Positions 32,323 to 39,635 of a stretch of DNA of 39,881 nucleotides are shown here, in pieces. Numbering within the stretch: position 1 is the first letter of the stretch; each line of letters opens with the position of its first letter. Location of the stretch: the NCBI GenBank assembly GCA_029553505.1, contig JAKPKY010000184.1, positions 1 through 39,881 on the forward strand, given 5' to 3'. The position numbers were made by a program, and so were the translations under genes. The stretch is from Planctomycetota bacterium (GTDB lineage: Bacteria > Planctomycetota > Phycisphaerae > SM23-33). The notes below the pieces were generated by a model. That model made no database searches, was not told the DNA's origin, and saw nothing but the letters and a program-made list of their open reading frames with translations.

Positions 32323-33414
32323 ATGGCGGCATTGAAACGCATCGGAATCCTCACCGGCGGCGGCGACTGCCCCGGGCTCAACGCGGTCATCCGCGCGGTG
32401 GCCAAGTCGGCGCTGGCCGGCGGCCTGGAGGTCGTGGGCATCATGGACGGGTATCTCGGCCTCATCGAGGACCGCATGCGCCCGCTGAGCTACGAGGACG
32501 TCAGCAACATTTTGACGGTGGGCGGGACGATTCTCGGCTCGTCGAACAAGGCCAACCCCGCGAAATACGCCGTGCCCGACGGCCTGGGCGGCTGGACCAT
32601 CCGCGACGTGCGCGAGGAGGTCGTCGCCACCTGCCGGCGGGCGGGCCTGGACGCGCTGGTCGTCATCGGCGGCGACGGCACCATGAGCGGCGCGCACGAG
32701 TTGATCCGCCGCGGGCTGAACGTCGTCGGCGTGCCCAAGACCATCGACAACGACCTGTGCGCGACGGAGATCACGTTCGGGCACCACACGGCCGTCGCCA
32801 CCGCCTCCGACGCGCTGGACAAGGTGCACACCACCGCCTCCAGCCACCACCGCGTGATGGTCGTCGAGCTGATGGGGCGCTACGCGGGCTGGCTGGCGCT
32901 GCACGCGGGCGTCGCCAGCGGCGCCGACGTGATCCTGATTCCCGAAATCCCCTTCGACATCGAGAAGGTGGCCAAGACCTGCTCCGACCGGCGCAAGGTG
33001 GGCAAGGGATTCACCATCGTCGCCGTCGGCGAGGGGGCGAAGCCCGTCGGCGGAAAGCAGTTCGTCGACCACGTGGTGGCCGACTCGCCCGACCCGATCC
33101 GCCTCGGCGGCGTGGGCAAGTTCGTCGCCGAGCAGGTCGAGAAGCTCACCGGGCTGGACAGTCGCTCCATCGTGCTGGGGCACGTCCAGCGCGGCGGAAC
33201 GCCCACGAGCTTCGACCGCCTGCTGGCCACGCGGTTCGGGTATCATGCCTTCCGACTGCTCCAGGACGGGCGGTTCGGGCGACTGGTCGTCCAGCAGAAA
33301 GGCGAGATCGACTCCGTGCCGATCTCCGACGTAGCCGGAAAGGTGCGCACCGTCCCGGGCGACTACGACGCGGTCCTGGCGGCGCGGGCCATCGGAACCT
33401 GCTTCGGCGATTGA
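32323..33414 (+). CDS. pfkA: 6-phosphofructokinase, ATP-type with PPi-type lysine
   Basis: 363 aa. GILTGGGDCPGLNAVIR at 8-24, GGDGT at 116-120, PKTIDND at 138-144 with catalytic D142 region, and VELMGRYAG near 188. Gly119 predicts ATP rather than pyrophosphate as donor, while K139 is the residue usual in PPi-dependent and trypanosomatid-type enzymes. It converts fructose 6-phosphate to the 1,6-bisphosphate in glycolysis. GGGAG nine to ten bases upstream supports ATG 32323. Single gene, divergent from the PilZ operon. Confidence 0.92.
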   Translation: MAALKRIGILTGGGDCPGLNAVIRAVAKSALAGGLEVVGIMDGYLGLIEDRMRPLSYEDVSNILTVGGTILGSSNKANPAKYAVPDGLGGWTIRDVREEVVATCRRAGLDALVVIGGDGTMSGAHELIRRGLNVVGVPKTIDNDLCATEITFGHHTAVATASDALDKVHTTASSHHRVMVVELMGRYAGWLALHAGVASGADVILIPEIPFDIEKVAKTCSDRRKVGKGFTIVAVGEGAKPVGGKQFVDHVVADSPDPIRLGGVGKFVAEQVEKLTGLDSRSIVLGHVQRGGTPTSFDRLLATRFGYHAFRLLQDGRFGRLVVQQKGEIDSVPISDVAGKVRTVPGDYDAVLAARAIGTCFGD

Positions 33415-33425
33415 AGAAACCGCTG

Positions 33426-33455
33426 GAACCACAAAGGACACGAAGGGCACAAAGA
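33426..33455. repeat. Nonamer tandem tract (family H)
   Basis: Three 9-bp units CCACAAAGG, ACACGAAGG, GCACAAAGA. No clear inverted partner is seen in the same gap. It begins 12 bp after the pfkA stop. Confidence 0.6.
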
Positions 33456-33485
33456 TGCTCCGCAGAAAACAACCGTTTCCGGAAC

Positions 33486-33561
33486 GGGTGGCACGCTTTG
33501 CTCGCAAAGCGTGTTGCCTGAATTTGCCCGGAACACGGCTTGCAAGCAAGCCGTGCCACCC
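33486..33561. repeat. Inverted pair of B hairpins (B3 and B4)
   Basis: B3 (33486-33515): foot GGGTGG, stem CACGCTTTG/CAAAGCGTG, loop CTCG. B4 (33532-33561): stem CACGGCTTG/CAAGCCGTG, loop CAAG, foot CCACCC. The two face away from each other like a REP pair in a BIME. The stem of B3 differs from B4 by compensated changes. They lie between pfkA and dacB. Confidence 0.85.
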
Positions 33562-33609
33562 TCTCCTTGGGATGTTTTTTACAGAGCAGCACGAAGAGAA
33601 TTGATCGCG

Positions 33610-35058
33610 ATGAAGACATGGATTTCCTCGTGGCGGCGGGTGGTCTGGGCGGCGGCGATGGCGATGGTCTTCGCGCGCGGGGCGGCGGCGCAGAGCCGCC
33701 CGGCCGAGACGCCCTCCCTCGCCCAGCGCGCCGCGGCGAAACTCGCCGAGTTCGAGAGCGCCCACAAGGCCGTCGCGGGCGTCTCCGTCGTCGACGTGCG
33801 GACGGGCAAGCCGCTCGTTGCCTTCCGCGCCGACGAGCCGCGCTCGCCCGCCAGCAACCAGAAGCTCCTGACGTCGGCGTTCGCCCTGGCGCGCCTGGGC
33901 GGGGATTTCCAGTTCGTCACGCGCGTCTACCTGGCCGGGCAGGACGTGGTGGTGCTCGGCGACTATGACCCGACCACCGGCGACCCGGTGCTGGCCGAGC
34001 AGGCCCAAAAGACCGTCTACGACGAGCCGGACCGCTGGGCGCAGGCCGTCAAGGCCCAGGCCCAGGGCGTCCGCAACGTCTATGTCATCGTGCGGCGCGA
34101 CCACGAAGCCTTCCGCCACCCCGACTGGCCGGCCGGGCAGCACGACCAGTGGTACGCGGCGCCCGTCGCCTCGCTGAACTTCAACAACAACTGTTTCGAC
34201 GTGACGTGGGCCGTCGAGAAAGGCGCCGCCGTGCCGACCGTCACGCCGGCGGCGGCGGGCATCCGCGTGGACAACCAGGTGCGCGTCGGGCCCCGCCACG
34301 TCTGGCGGCTGGTCACCAACGCCGACGACTCGCGCGTCACGCTCACCGGAACGATCTCGCGCGGTTCGTCCGACCCGCTGAGCGTGGCCGTCAACGACCC
34401 GCCCCTGCTGCTGGGGCGCGTGCTGGCCGACCGGCTCGCCCGCGCAGGCGTGGCCGTGGCGGGCAACGTCATCGCCATCGACCGCGAGCGAGTGCTCATC
34501 AAGCCCGAGGCCCAGCCGCTCTGCCAGACCGTCACGCCGCTAGCCGACGCCATGGCCCGCGCCAACAAGCGCAGCCTGAACATGGCCGCCGAGTGCCTGT
34601 TCCTCCGCGCGGGCGACGGAACCTGGGCCGGCAGCGCCAAGCTCATGTCCGAGACGCTGGCCAAGGAATTCGCCCTCCCGCCCGAGAGCTTCACCGTGCG
34701 GGACGGCAGCGGGCTGTCGCACGGAAACCGCGTCTCGCCGGCGGCCGTCACCAGGCTCCTGACCGAAATCCTCCGCCGCAAGGACGCCGACCTCCTGCTC
34801 GACAGCCTGCCCATCAGCGGAACGGACGGGTCGATCCGCGGGCGGCTGACCAGCCAGCCGTACCGCGGGCGGGTGCTGGGCAAGACCGGGTACATCGCCG
34901 GGGCGTCCTGCCTGAGCGGGTACGTGCTTGACCGCGCGGGCAAGCCCGCCTGCGCGTTTTCGATCCTGGTCAACCGCGTGCCCGCCGGAAAGGGCTGGAA
35001 GGCCCACGAGCTCCAGGAAGACCTCTGCCGAATGCTCGTCGACGAGCTGGATAAGTGA
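33610..35058 (+). CDS. dacB: D-alanyl-D-alanine carboxypeptidase/endopeptidase, PBP4 type (S13)
   Basis: 482 aa with a signal peptide (MKTWISSWRRVVWAAAMAMVFARGAAAQ), so periplasmic. Penicillin-binding motifs: SNQK at 82-85 (S82 nucleophile, K85), SLN at 322-324 and KTG at 425-427 in LGKTGYIAG. Between SxxK and SxN is the large insertion typical of S13 PBP4. It trims or cleaves D-Ala-D-Ala and cross-links in peptidoglycan. Start ATG 33610; the ribosome binding site is weak (GAAGAG, about 11 bases upstream). Single gene flanked by repeat arrays. Confidence 0.92.
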   Translation: MKTWISSWRRVVWAAAMAMVFARGAAAQSRPAETPSLAQRAAAKLAEFESAHKAVAGVSVVDVRTGKPLVAFRADEPRSPASNQKLLTSAFALARLGGDFQFVTRVYLAGQDVVVLGDYDPTTGDPVLAEQAQKTVYDEPDRWAQAVKAQAQGVRNVYVIVRRDHEAFRHPDWPAGQHDQWYAAPVASLNFNNNCFDVTWAVEKGAAVPTVTPAAAGIRVDNQVRVGPRHVWRLVTNADDSRVTLTGTISRGSSDPLSVAVNDPPLLLGRVLADRLARAGVAVAGNVIAIDRERVLIKPEAQPLCQTVTPLADAMARANKRSLNMAAECLFLRAGDGTWAGSAKLMSETLAKEFALPPESFTVRDGSGLSHGNRVSPAAVTRLLTEILRRKDADLLLDSLPISGTDGSIRGRLTSQPYRGRVLGKTGYIAGASCLSGYVLDRAGKPACAFSILVNRVPAGKGWKAHELQEDLCRMLVDELDK

Positions 35059-35093
35059 CGGAGAAAACAGAACTCACCAGCGGGACGGTTGTT

Positions 35094-35174
35094 ACAAGCC
35101 CCCGCTGTCAAGCGGGGGTTCCTGCTGTTTTTCGTCACGCCGTATTCTACCCCCTGCTGACGCAGGGGGCTTGT
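35094..35174. repeat. Twin-hairpin element, family E
   Basis: Outer 10-bp perfect repeat ACAAGCCCCC/GGGGGCTTGT. Two inner 8-bp hairpins: CCCCCGCT-GTCA-AGCGGGGG (35099-35118) and CCCCCTGC-TGAC-GCAGGGGG (35150-35169). It lies between the 3' ends of dacB and the leftward CNNM gene, so it may also end transcription. A nonamer fragment (CTGCGGTCTCGGCGGTGA, 35193-35210) follows. Confidence 0.85.
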
Positions 35175-35227
35175 TGTCCCGCGCTCTTTGCCCTGCGGTC
35201 TCGGCGGTGAAGTTGTTTTCTTCCCGA

Positions 35228-36223
35228 TCACCATTCCTCGATCTCGCCGACGATTTCCTCGACGATGTCCTTGACGGTGGCGATGCCGGCGTGTTTTTCC
35301 CCCGCTGCGACGACCACCATGGAGACCTTCGCCCGCTGCATGCGGTAGAGGGCGTCGGTGACGCTCATGGCGGCGTCGAGCACGAGCGGCGGGCGGAGCA
35401 GTTCGGCCGGTCGCGCCGCGTCGCCGGCGGCCAGGAAGTCGTACACGTCCACGATGCCCGCGACGCGCCCCGCGGCGTCCAGCAGCGGCAGGCGCGAGTA
35501 ATCGTGCTTGCGCAGCAATTCCAGCAGCGCCGCGCGGTCGAGGGTTTCGGGGGCCTTGGCGACCTTGCCCATGGGTTTCATCACGTCGGCGAGGGTGACG
35601 CTGCCGATCCGCATGACGCGGTCGGCCATCACCGACTGGGCGTGGGTGAGCACGCCGCTGGCGTGGCCCTCGGTGACGAGCGCGGACAGGCCCTCGTGCG
35701 CCAGCGGGGTCGCGCGGCGGCGCGGCGCGCGGGCCAGGCGCATCAGCGCCCAGGAGAACCCGCGCACCAGCCCGGCCAGCCCGCAGGCGTTGAACAGCAC
35801 GTTGGCCGCGCCCAGCACCGCGGAGAACCGGTAGACCAGCGACTCGGCCACCCGCTGGAAGACGTTCTTCGGCACGCTCTCGCCGAAGATGAACAGCACG
35901 GGGGTGGCCACCAGGATGGACATCCACTCGGCCTTGTGCCCGAACCCGGTGAGGAAGAACATGTTGCTGGCCGCCAGGGCGGTGAAGTAGCCCGAGAGGT
36001 TCACGCCGATCAGCAACACGGCCAGCAGGTTGTTGGGGCGCGCCAGCAGGGCGCGGATGCGCCGCGCGGGGCGCCGCCCGGTCTCGGCGTGCAGGTCCAG
36101 GCGAATCTTGTTCAGCACGTAGATGCCCGTCTCCATGCCGGCGAAAAACCCCGACAGCGTCGCCCCGAGGACGATCGCGCCGATCCAGAACGCCCAGACG
36201 CCCAGGGAACTCACGGCGATCAT
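35228..36223 (-). CDS. CNNM/CBS-domain membrane protein (second of pair)
   Basis: 331 aa. N-terminal CNNM domain (about 1-180) with three to four helices and family text SGFFAGMETGIYVLNKIRLDL and FGESVPKNVFQR, followed by a CBS pair (about 200-320) ending KDIVEEIVGEIEEW. It lacks the C-terminal CorC/HlyC transporter-associated domain present in its neighbour. CNNM proteins are linked to Mg2+ or Na+ transport and metal tolerance. AGGAGG seven bases upstream marks ATG 36223, which overlaps the upstream stop (ATGA). The two probably form a heteromeric membrane complex. Confidence 0.87.
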   Translation of the reverse strand: MIAVSSLGVWAFWIGAIVLGATLSGFFAGMETGIYVLNKIRLDLHAETGRRPARRIRALLARPNNLLAVLLIGVNLSGYFTALAASNMFFLTGFGHKAEWMSILVATPVLFIFGESVPKNVFQRVAESLVYRFSAVLGAANVLFNACGLAGLVRGFSWALMRLARAPRRRATPLAHEGLSALVTEGHASGVLTHAQSVMADRVMRIGSVTLADVMKPMGKVAKAPETLDRAALLELLRKHDYSRLPLLDAAGRVAGIVDVYDFLAAGDAARPAELLRPPLVLDAAMSVTDALYRMQRAKVSMVVVAAGEKHAGIATVKDIVEEIVGEIEEW

Positions 36224-37506
36224 GGCGGTTCCTCCTGGAGCGTCAGGCGCAGGCGGTCGATCCGCCGGCGGCGCATCGACTCGACCGCGAACGTGAGGTT
36301 GCGGTACGTCACCGCGTCGCCCACGCGGGCGATCCGCCCCAGCAGCGACGTGACGAACCCGCCGATCGTGCTGATCCGCTTGCCCGAAAGGTCCATCTTG
36401 AACGCGTCGGCCCAGTCGTGGATCGCCAGGTTGCCGTCGAGCAGGAACTCGCGCGGGCCCAGGCGCTCGACCGCCGGCGCGGGCGACTGCTCCGCCGGCT
36501 CGGGAATCTCCCCGACGATCTCCTCGACGATGTCGTGCAGGGTGACGAGCCCGGCCGTCCCGCCGTACTCGTCCACCACGATCGCCATCTGCGTGCGCGT
36601 CACGCGGAACTGGAGCAGCGCCCGCTCGACGCTGCCGGCCTCCGGCACGAACGGAACCTTCACCACCAGCCCGCGCGGGTCGGCGCCGGGGGTCAGCAGC
36701 ATGCGCTTGGCGTGCACCACGCCCCGCACGTGGTCCAGGTCGCCCTCGTAGACGGGGATCTTGCGCAGGCGCGTTTCGCGGAACTTCTCCACCAGCTCCG
36801 CCGGCGGCGCGCCCAGGTCGTGGGCGATCATGTCCACGCGGGGAACCATGATGTCGCCGACGCGCAGGTCGGTCAGCGCGACGATCTCCTGGAGCAGTTC
36901 GTTGACGCTGTGGTCGAGGATGCCCCGCTTGGCCGACAGGTCCAGCAGTGCGTTGAGCTCCTCGGCCGTGATGTCGCTTCCGGCCGCGGGGCGCGGCGCG
37001 AACAGGCGCGTCAGCGGCGAAACGAGCGTCACTTCCATCGCCGCCAGCAGCGGGCGGAACACCCGCCCGATCGTCGCCAGCGGCGGCGCCGCCACCAAGG
37101 CCCACTTCTCCCCGATCACCAGCGCCAGCATCTTCGGCGCCACCTCCCCCAGCAGGATCAGCACCAGCAGCGGCGCGAGGTTGGCCAGGAACGCCTGCCA
37201 CCCCGCCAGGCCCCAGGCGTCCGACGCGTGCAGGATCATCACCGACGCGATGCTCGCGTACGCCACGTTCACCAGCATGTTGCCCAGCAGCAGCGTGTTC
37301 AGCACGCGCCGCGGGCGCTTCATCAGCAGCACGACCATGCGCCCGGCCCGCCCGGCGTTGCGCATGCGGTACAGCTGCCCCGCCGTCAGGTTGAACAGCG
37401 AGGTCTCCGACCCGCTGAAGAAGCCGCTCATCGCCAGCAGCCCCAGCAGCAGGACGAGTTCCCAGAGGTCGGTCCCCGCCAGGCCGGTCCCGAAGGAAGC
37501 GATCAT
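36220..37506 (-). CDS. HlyC/CorC-type CNNM/CBS-domain membrane protein
   Basis: 428 aa. CNNM domain (about 10-190) with SGFFSGSETSLFNLT and LGEVAPKMLA, CBS pair (about 205-330; VGDIMVPRVDMIAHD and MAIVVDEYGGTAGLVTLHD) and a C-terminal CorC_HlyC domain (about 345-420; REFLLDGNLAIHDWADAF). The CBS sites likely bind ATP-Mg and gate the membrane part. Metal ion (Mg2+/Co2+) handling is the family role. GGGGGAG seven bases before the ATG supports the start at 37506. Co-transcribed and overlapping with the shorter paralogue downstream. Confidence 0.9.
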   Translation of the reverse strand: MIASFGTGLAGTDLWELVLLLGLLAMSGFFSGSETSLFNLTAGQLYRMRNAGRAGRMVVLLMKRPRRVLNTLLLGNMLVNVAYASIASVMILHASDAWGLAGWQAFLANLAPLLVLILLGEVAPKMLALVIGEKWALVAAPPLATIGRVFRPLLAAMEVTLVSPLTRLFAPRPAAGSDITAEELNALLDLSAKRGILDHSVNELLQEIVALTDLRVGDIMVPRVDMIAHDLGAPPAELVEKFRETRLRKIPVYEGDLDHVRGVVHAKRMLLTPGADPRGLVVKVPFVPEAGSVERALLQFRVTRTQMAIVVDEYGGTAGLVTLHDIVEEIVGEIPEPAEQSPAPAVERLGPREFLLDGNLAIHDWADAFKMDLSGKRISTIGGFVTSLLGRIARVGDAVTYRNLTFAVESMRRRRIDRLRLTLQEEPP

Positions 37507-37586
37507 GCGAGGGCTCCCCCCGGCGCGCGGGGCGCGGGGCCGGTTCTCCGGTCGTCGGCGACAGGTTGTGCGGACGGGTCGGACAT
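37503..37586 (-). CDS. Possible 27-residue leader peptide
   Basis: A short frame MSDPSAQPVADDRRTGPAPRA... ends in a TGA that overlaps the ATG of the CNNM gene (ATGA). A perfect TATAAT (37601-37596, minus strand) lies ten bases upstream of its ATG, so a transcript could begin almost on the start codon. No -35 hexamer is seen and no family is recognised. It may be chance reading in GC-rich DNA. Confidence 0.2.
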   Translation of the reverse strand: MSDPSAQPVADDRRTGPAPRAPGGALA

Positions 37587-37615
37587 GGTTCCGGGATTAT
37601 ATCCTCCGCGCCTCG

Positions 37616-38296
37616 CTACAGCCAGTGGCGCGGCGTGAGCATGAGGTTGTCGTGTCCGGGAACGATCACGTCGGCCAGCTCGAGCATGTCCTGGAGGGTG
37701 CGGAGGGCGGCCTCGGCGTCGGCGCATCCTTCCCACACCTGCCCGCGCTCGACGTGCCCGGCGGTGACGGCCGCGTCGCCCGCCACCACGATGGTCGTCG
37801 TCGGAGGCGTCAGCAGCAGGCCCATCGACCCGTCCGTCGGGCCGGGAAGCGGGATCACCGCCGCCTGCTCGCCGAACTTCTCCGGCGCGGGGGCGAACCG
37901 CTGGAGCACGCGCAGGTCGGACTCGAGGGCGGCGGCCTCGTCGGCGCCCAGGCGACCGGCCGAGTCCAGGCGCCCCTCCAGGACCGCGCGGAACGTCTCG
38001 AGCTCCAGCTCGCCGCACCACCAGCGGGCATTCGGCAGGGCCGCCACGCCGCGCCGGTGCGCCGGGCGAAGCGTCGTGCAGAACACGTCCGTCACGTCCG
38101 CCAGCGTCCGGCCGGTCCGCTCGCCGAACCGCGCCGCCAGCGCCGCTGCCGGCAGCGACGGGTCCACCAAAATCACCCGCTCGCCCGCGCGGACCAGCGT
38201 CGTCGTGGCGTGGGCGGTGCGCACGGCCGCGCTCTCGCCCCACAGGCGGTTGGCGCTCAACGTCCCGATGCTGATGATGGCGTATTCAACGGTCAT
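37616..38296 (-). CDS. MBL-fold protein with degenerate metal site
   Basis: 226 aa. Metallo-beta-lactamase fold order is recognisable: strand VILVDPSLP, then the position of the HxHxDH motif, then GD (173-174) and PGHDN (213-217). The metal motif itself reads T74-T-L-R-P-A-H80, so the first two His and the Asp are replaced, and the next ligand region reads PGPTDGS instead of the usual GHT-G-S. Only H80, D174 and H215 remain. It may bind one metal, none, or a different ligand. GAGG six bases upstream supports ATG 38296. Confidence 0.7.
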   Translation of the reverse strand: MTVEYAIISIGTLSANRLWGESAAVRTAHATTTLVRAGERVILVDPSLPAAALAARFGERTGRTLADVTDVFCTTLRPAHRRGVAALPNARWWCGELELETFRAVLEGRLDSAGRLGADEAAALESDLRVLQRFAPAPEKFGEQAAVIPLPGPTDGSMGLLLTPPTTTIVVAGDAAVTAGHVERGQVWEGCADAEAALRTLQDMLELADVIVPGHDNLMLTPRHWL

Positions 38297-38330
38297 TCCT
38301 GTCCTCAATTCCTGGCGCCGCGGTCAAGCC

Positions 38331-38365
38331 GGGCGCCACGGTCAAGCGTCGTTTGCTTGACCGTG
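38331..38365. repeat. Single-arm family A hairpin (copy A5)
   Basis: Foot GGGCGCCAC leads into a perfect 11-bp hairpin CACGGTCAAGC/GCTTGACCGTG with loop GTCGTTT. Compared with A1 and A3 the stem has changed at both sides in step. A second arm is not present. Confidence 0.8.
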
Positions 38366-38409
38366 CTCTTCCTGACCCCTCTCTCACGTCCGGGGCTCTG
38401 CCTATCTTC

Positions 38410-38465
38410 TTCACTCTCCACTCTCCACTATGCACTCACCACTATGCACTCGCCACTCTTCACTT
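38410..38465. repeat. Heptamer tandem repeat NNCACTN (family K)
   Basis: Eight units of exactly 7 bp: TTCACTC, TCCACTC, TCCACTA, TGCACTC, ACCACTA, TGCACTC, GCCACTC, TTCACTT. The eighth unit contains the stop codon of the leftward miaA (38462-38460). Confidence 0.85.
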
Positions 38466-39386
38466 CATCTCCACTTCCCTCAGCACTCGTTCGGCCAGGG
38501 CCTGGGGCGTTTCGTCGGGCGCCACGTCGAACCAGCGGACGTCCTGCCATCGGCGGTGCCAGGTGCGCTGCTTCTTGGCCAGCCGGCGGGTGTTGATCTT
38601 GATGCGTTCGACGGCCTGGTTCAGCGAGCAGCGCCCGGCGAGGTGGTCGATCATCTCGGCGTATCCGACGGCGGCCGCTGCCGTCGCCGACAGGCCCGCC
38701 GGCTCGGCCAGCAGGCGATCGACCTCCTCGCGCAGGCCCAGCTCGATCATCCGCCGGACGCGGAGGTTGATGCGCCCGGACTGGTCGTCGCGGGCGCGGC
38801 GCAGTCCGATCCGCACGCAGTCGTAGCGGCGCGGGCCGGCGCCCCACTGCGTCTGGAGCTCGCTGATTCCCCGCCCCGTCGCCGCGTGCACCTCCAGGGC
38901 GCGGCAGATGCGCTTCTCGTCGTTGGGGTGGATCCGCCCCGCGGCTTCCGGGTCCACGCGCGCCAGCTCGGCGTGCAGGGCGGCCAGCCCCTCAGCCGCG
39001 GCGCGGCGGCGCAGCGACTCGCGGACTTCCGCGTCGGCGGACGGGCCCTCGAACAGCCCTTCCGACAGCGCCATCAGGTACAGGCTCGTGCCGCCGACCG
39101 CCAGCGGCACGGCCCCGGCCGCACGGATCCGCGCGACGGCCTCGTCGGCCTCGCGGACGTACTGGGCGGCCGAGAACGTCTCGCTCGGTTCCACCAGGTC
39201 GATGCAATGGTGCGGGACCGCCGCGCGATCGGCGGGCGACGGCTTGGCCGTGCCGATGTCCATCCGCCGGTAGACCTTCATCGAGTCGACGCTGACGATC
39301 TGCCCGCCGACCCGCCGGGCCAGCTCGCGGCCCAGCGTGCCCTTGCCGCAGGCGGTGCATCCGAGGATGAAGTACAGCCGTTCCAT
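38460..39386 (-). CDS. miaA: tRNA dimethylallyltransferase MiaA
   Basis: 308 aa, normal length. DSMKVYRRMDIGTAKPSPAD at 34-53 corresponds to the DSxQVYxGMDIGTAKP motif, GGTSLYL near 110 to GGTGLYL, and RRLAKKQRTWHRRW near the end to the RRYAKRQ.TWFR segment. The P-loop is unusual: GCTACGKG at 9-16, with Gly16 where Ser or Thr normally binds Mg2+. MiaA adds dimethylallyl to A37 of tRNAs reading UNN codons, such as the tRNA-Phe at 20856. ATG 39386 fits the family N-terminus; a frame extending to 39518 adds a Gly/Ala-rich tail with no similarity. Its stop lies in repeat K. Confidence 0.92.
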   Translation of the reverse strand: MERLYFILGCTACGKGTLGRELARRVGGQIVSVDSMKVYRRMDIGTAKPSPADRAAVPHHCIDLVEPSETFSAAQYVREADEAVARIRAAGAVPLAVGGTSLYLMALSEGLFEGPSADAEVRESLRRRAAAEGLAALHAELARVDPEAAGRIHPNDEKRICRALEVHAATGRGISELQTQWGAGPRRYDCVRIGLRRARDDQSGRINLRVRRMIELGLREEVDRLLAEPAGLSATAAAAVGYAEMIDHLAGRCSLNQAVERIKINTRRLAKKQRTWHRRWQDVRWFDVAPDETPQALAERVLREVEMK

Positions 39387-39537
39387 GCCGGGATTGTGAC
39401 GGCCGGACGGCGCGGGGTCAACCGCCAGGGCCGCCGTTGCCCCGCCGGCGCGGGCCGAAATTCCGCCGCGCGGCAGTGAAAATGTCTCCCGAAACGCCAT
39501 AAATGTTTGCGAAATCATGGTTTATTCACCCCCTCGG

Positions 39538-39577
39538 CTGCCCAGAACTGCCCAAAACTGCCCGGGGCTGCCCGTTT
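39538..39577. repeat. 10-bp tandem repeat CTGCCCNNNN (family J)
   Basis: Four units, each CTGCCC plus four variable bases (AGAA, AAAA, GGGG, GTTT), exactly 10 bp apart: about one helical turn, so the conserved hexamers would lie on one face of the DNA. Confidence 0.8.
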
Positions 39578-39635
39578 GGCCCCCGGTCTTTCCCAAAAGC
39601 ATCACGTTCCGATGGACGTTTTCTCGTTTTCGTAT

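Noticed and set aside
38410-38465. CRISPR array
   Set aside because: Units are 7 bp with no spacers of constant length; none of the repeat clusters in the window has repeat-spacer structure, and no cas gene is present.
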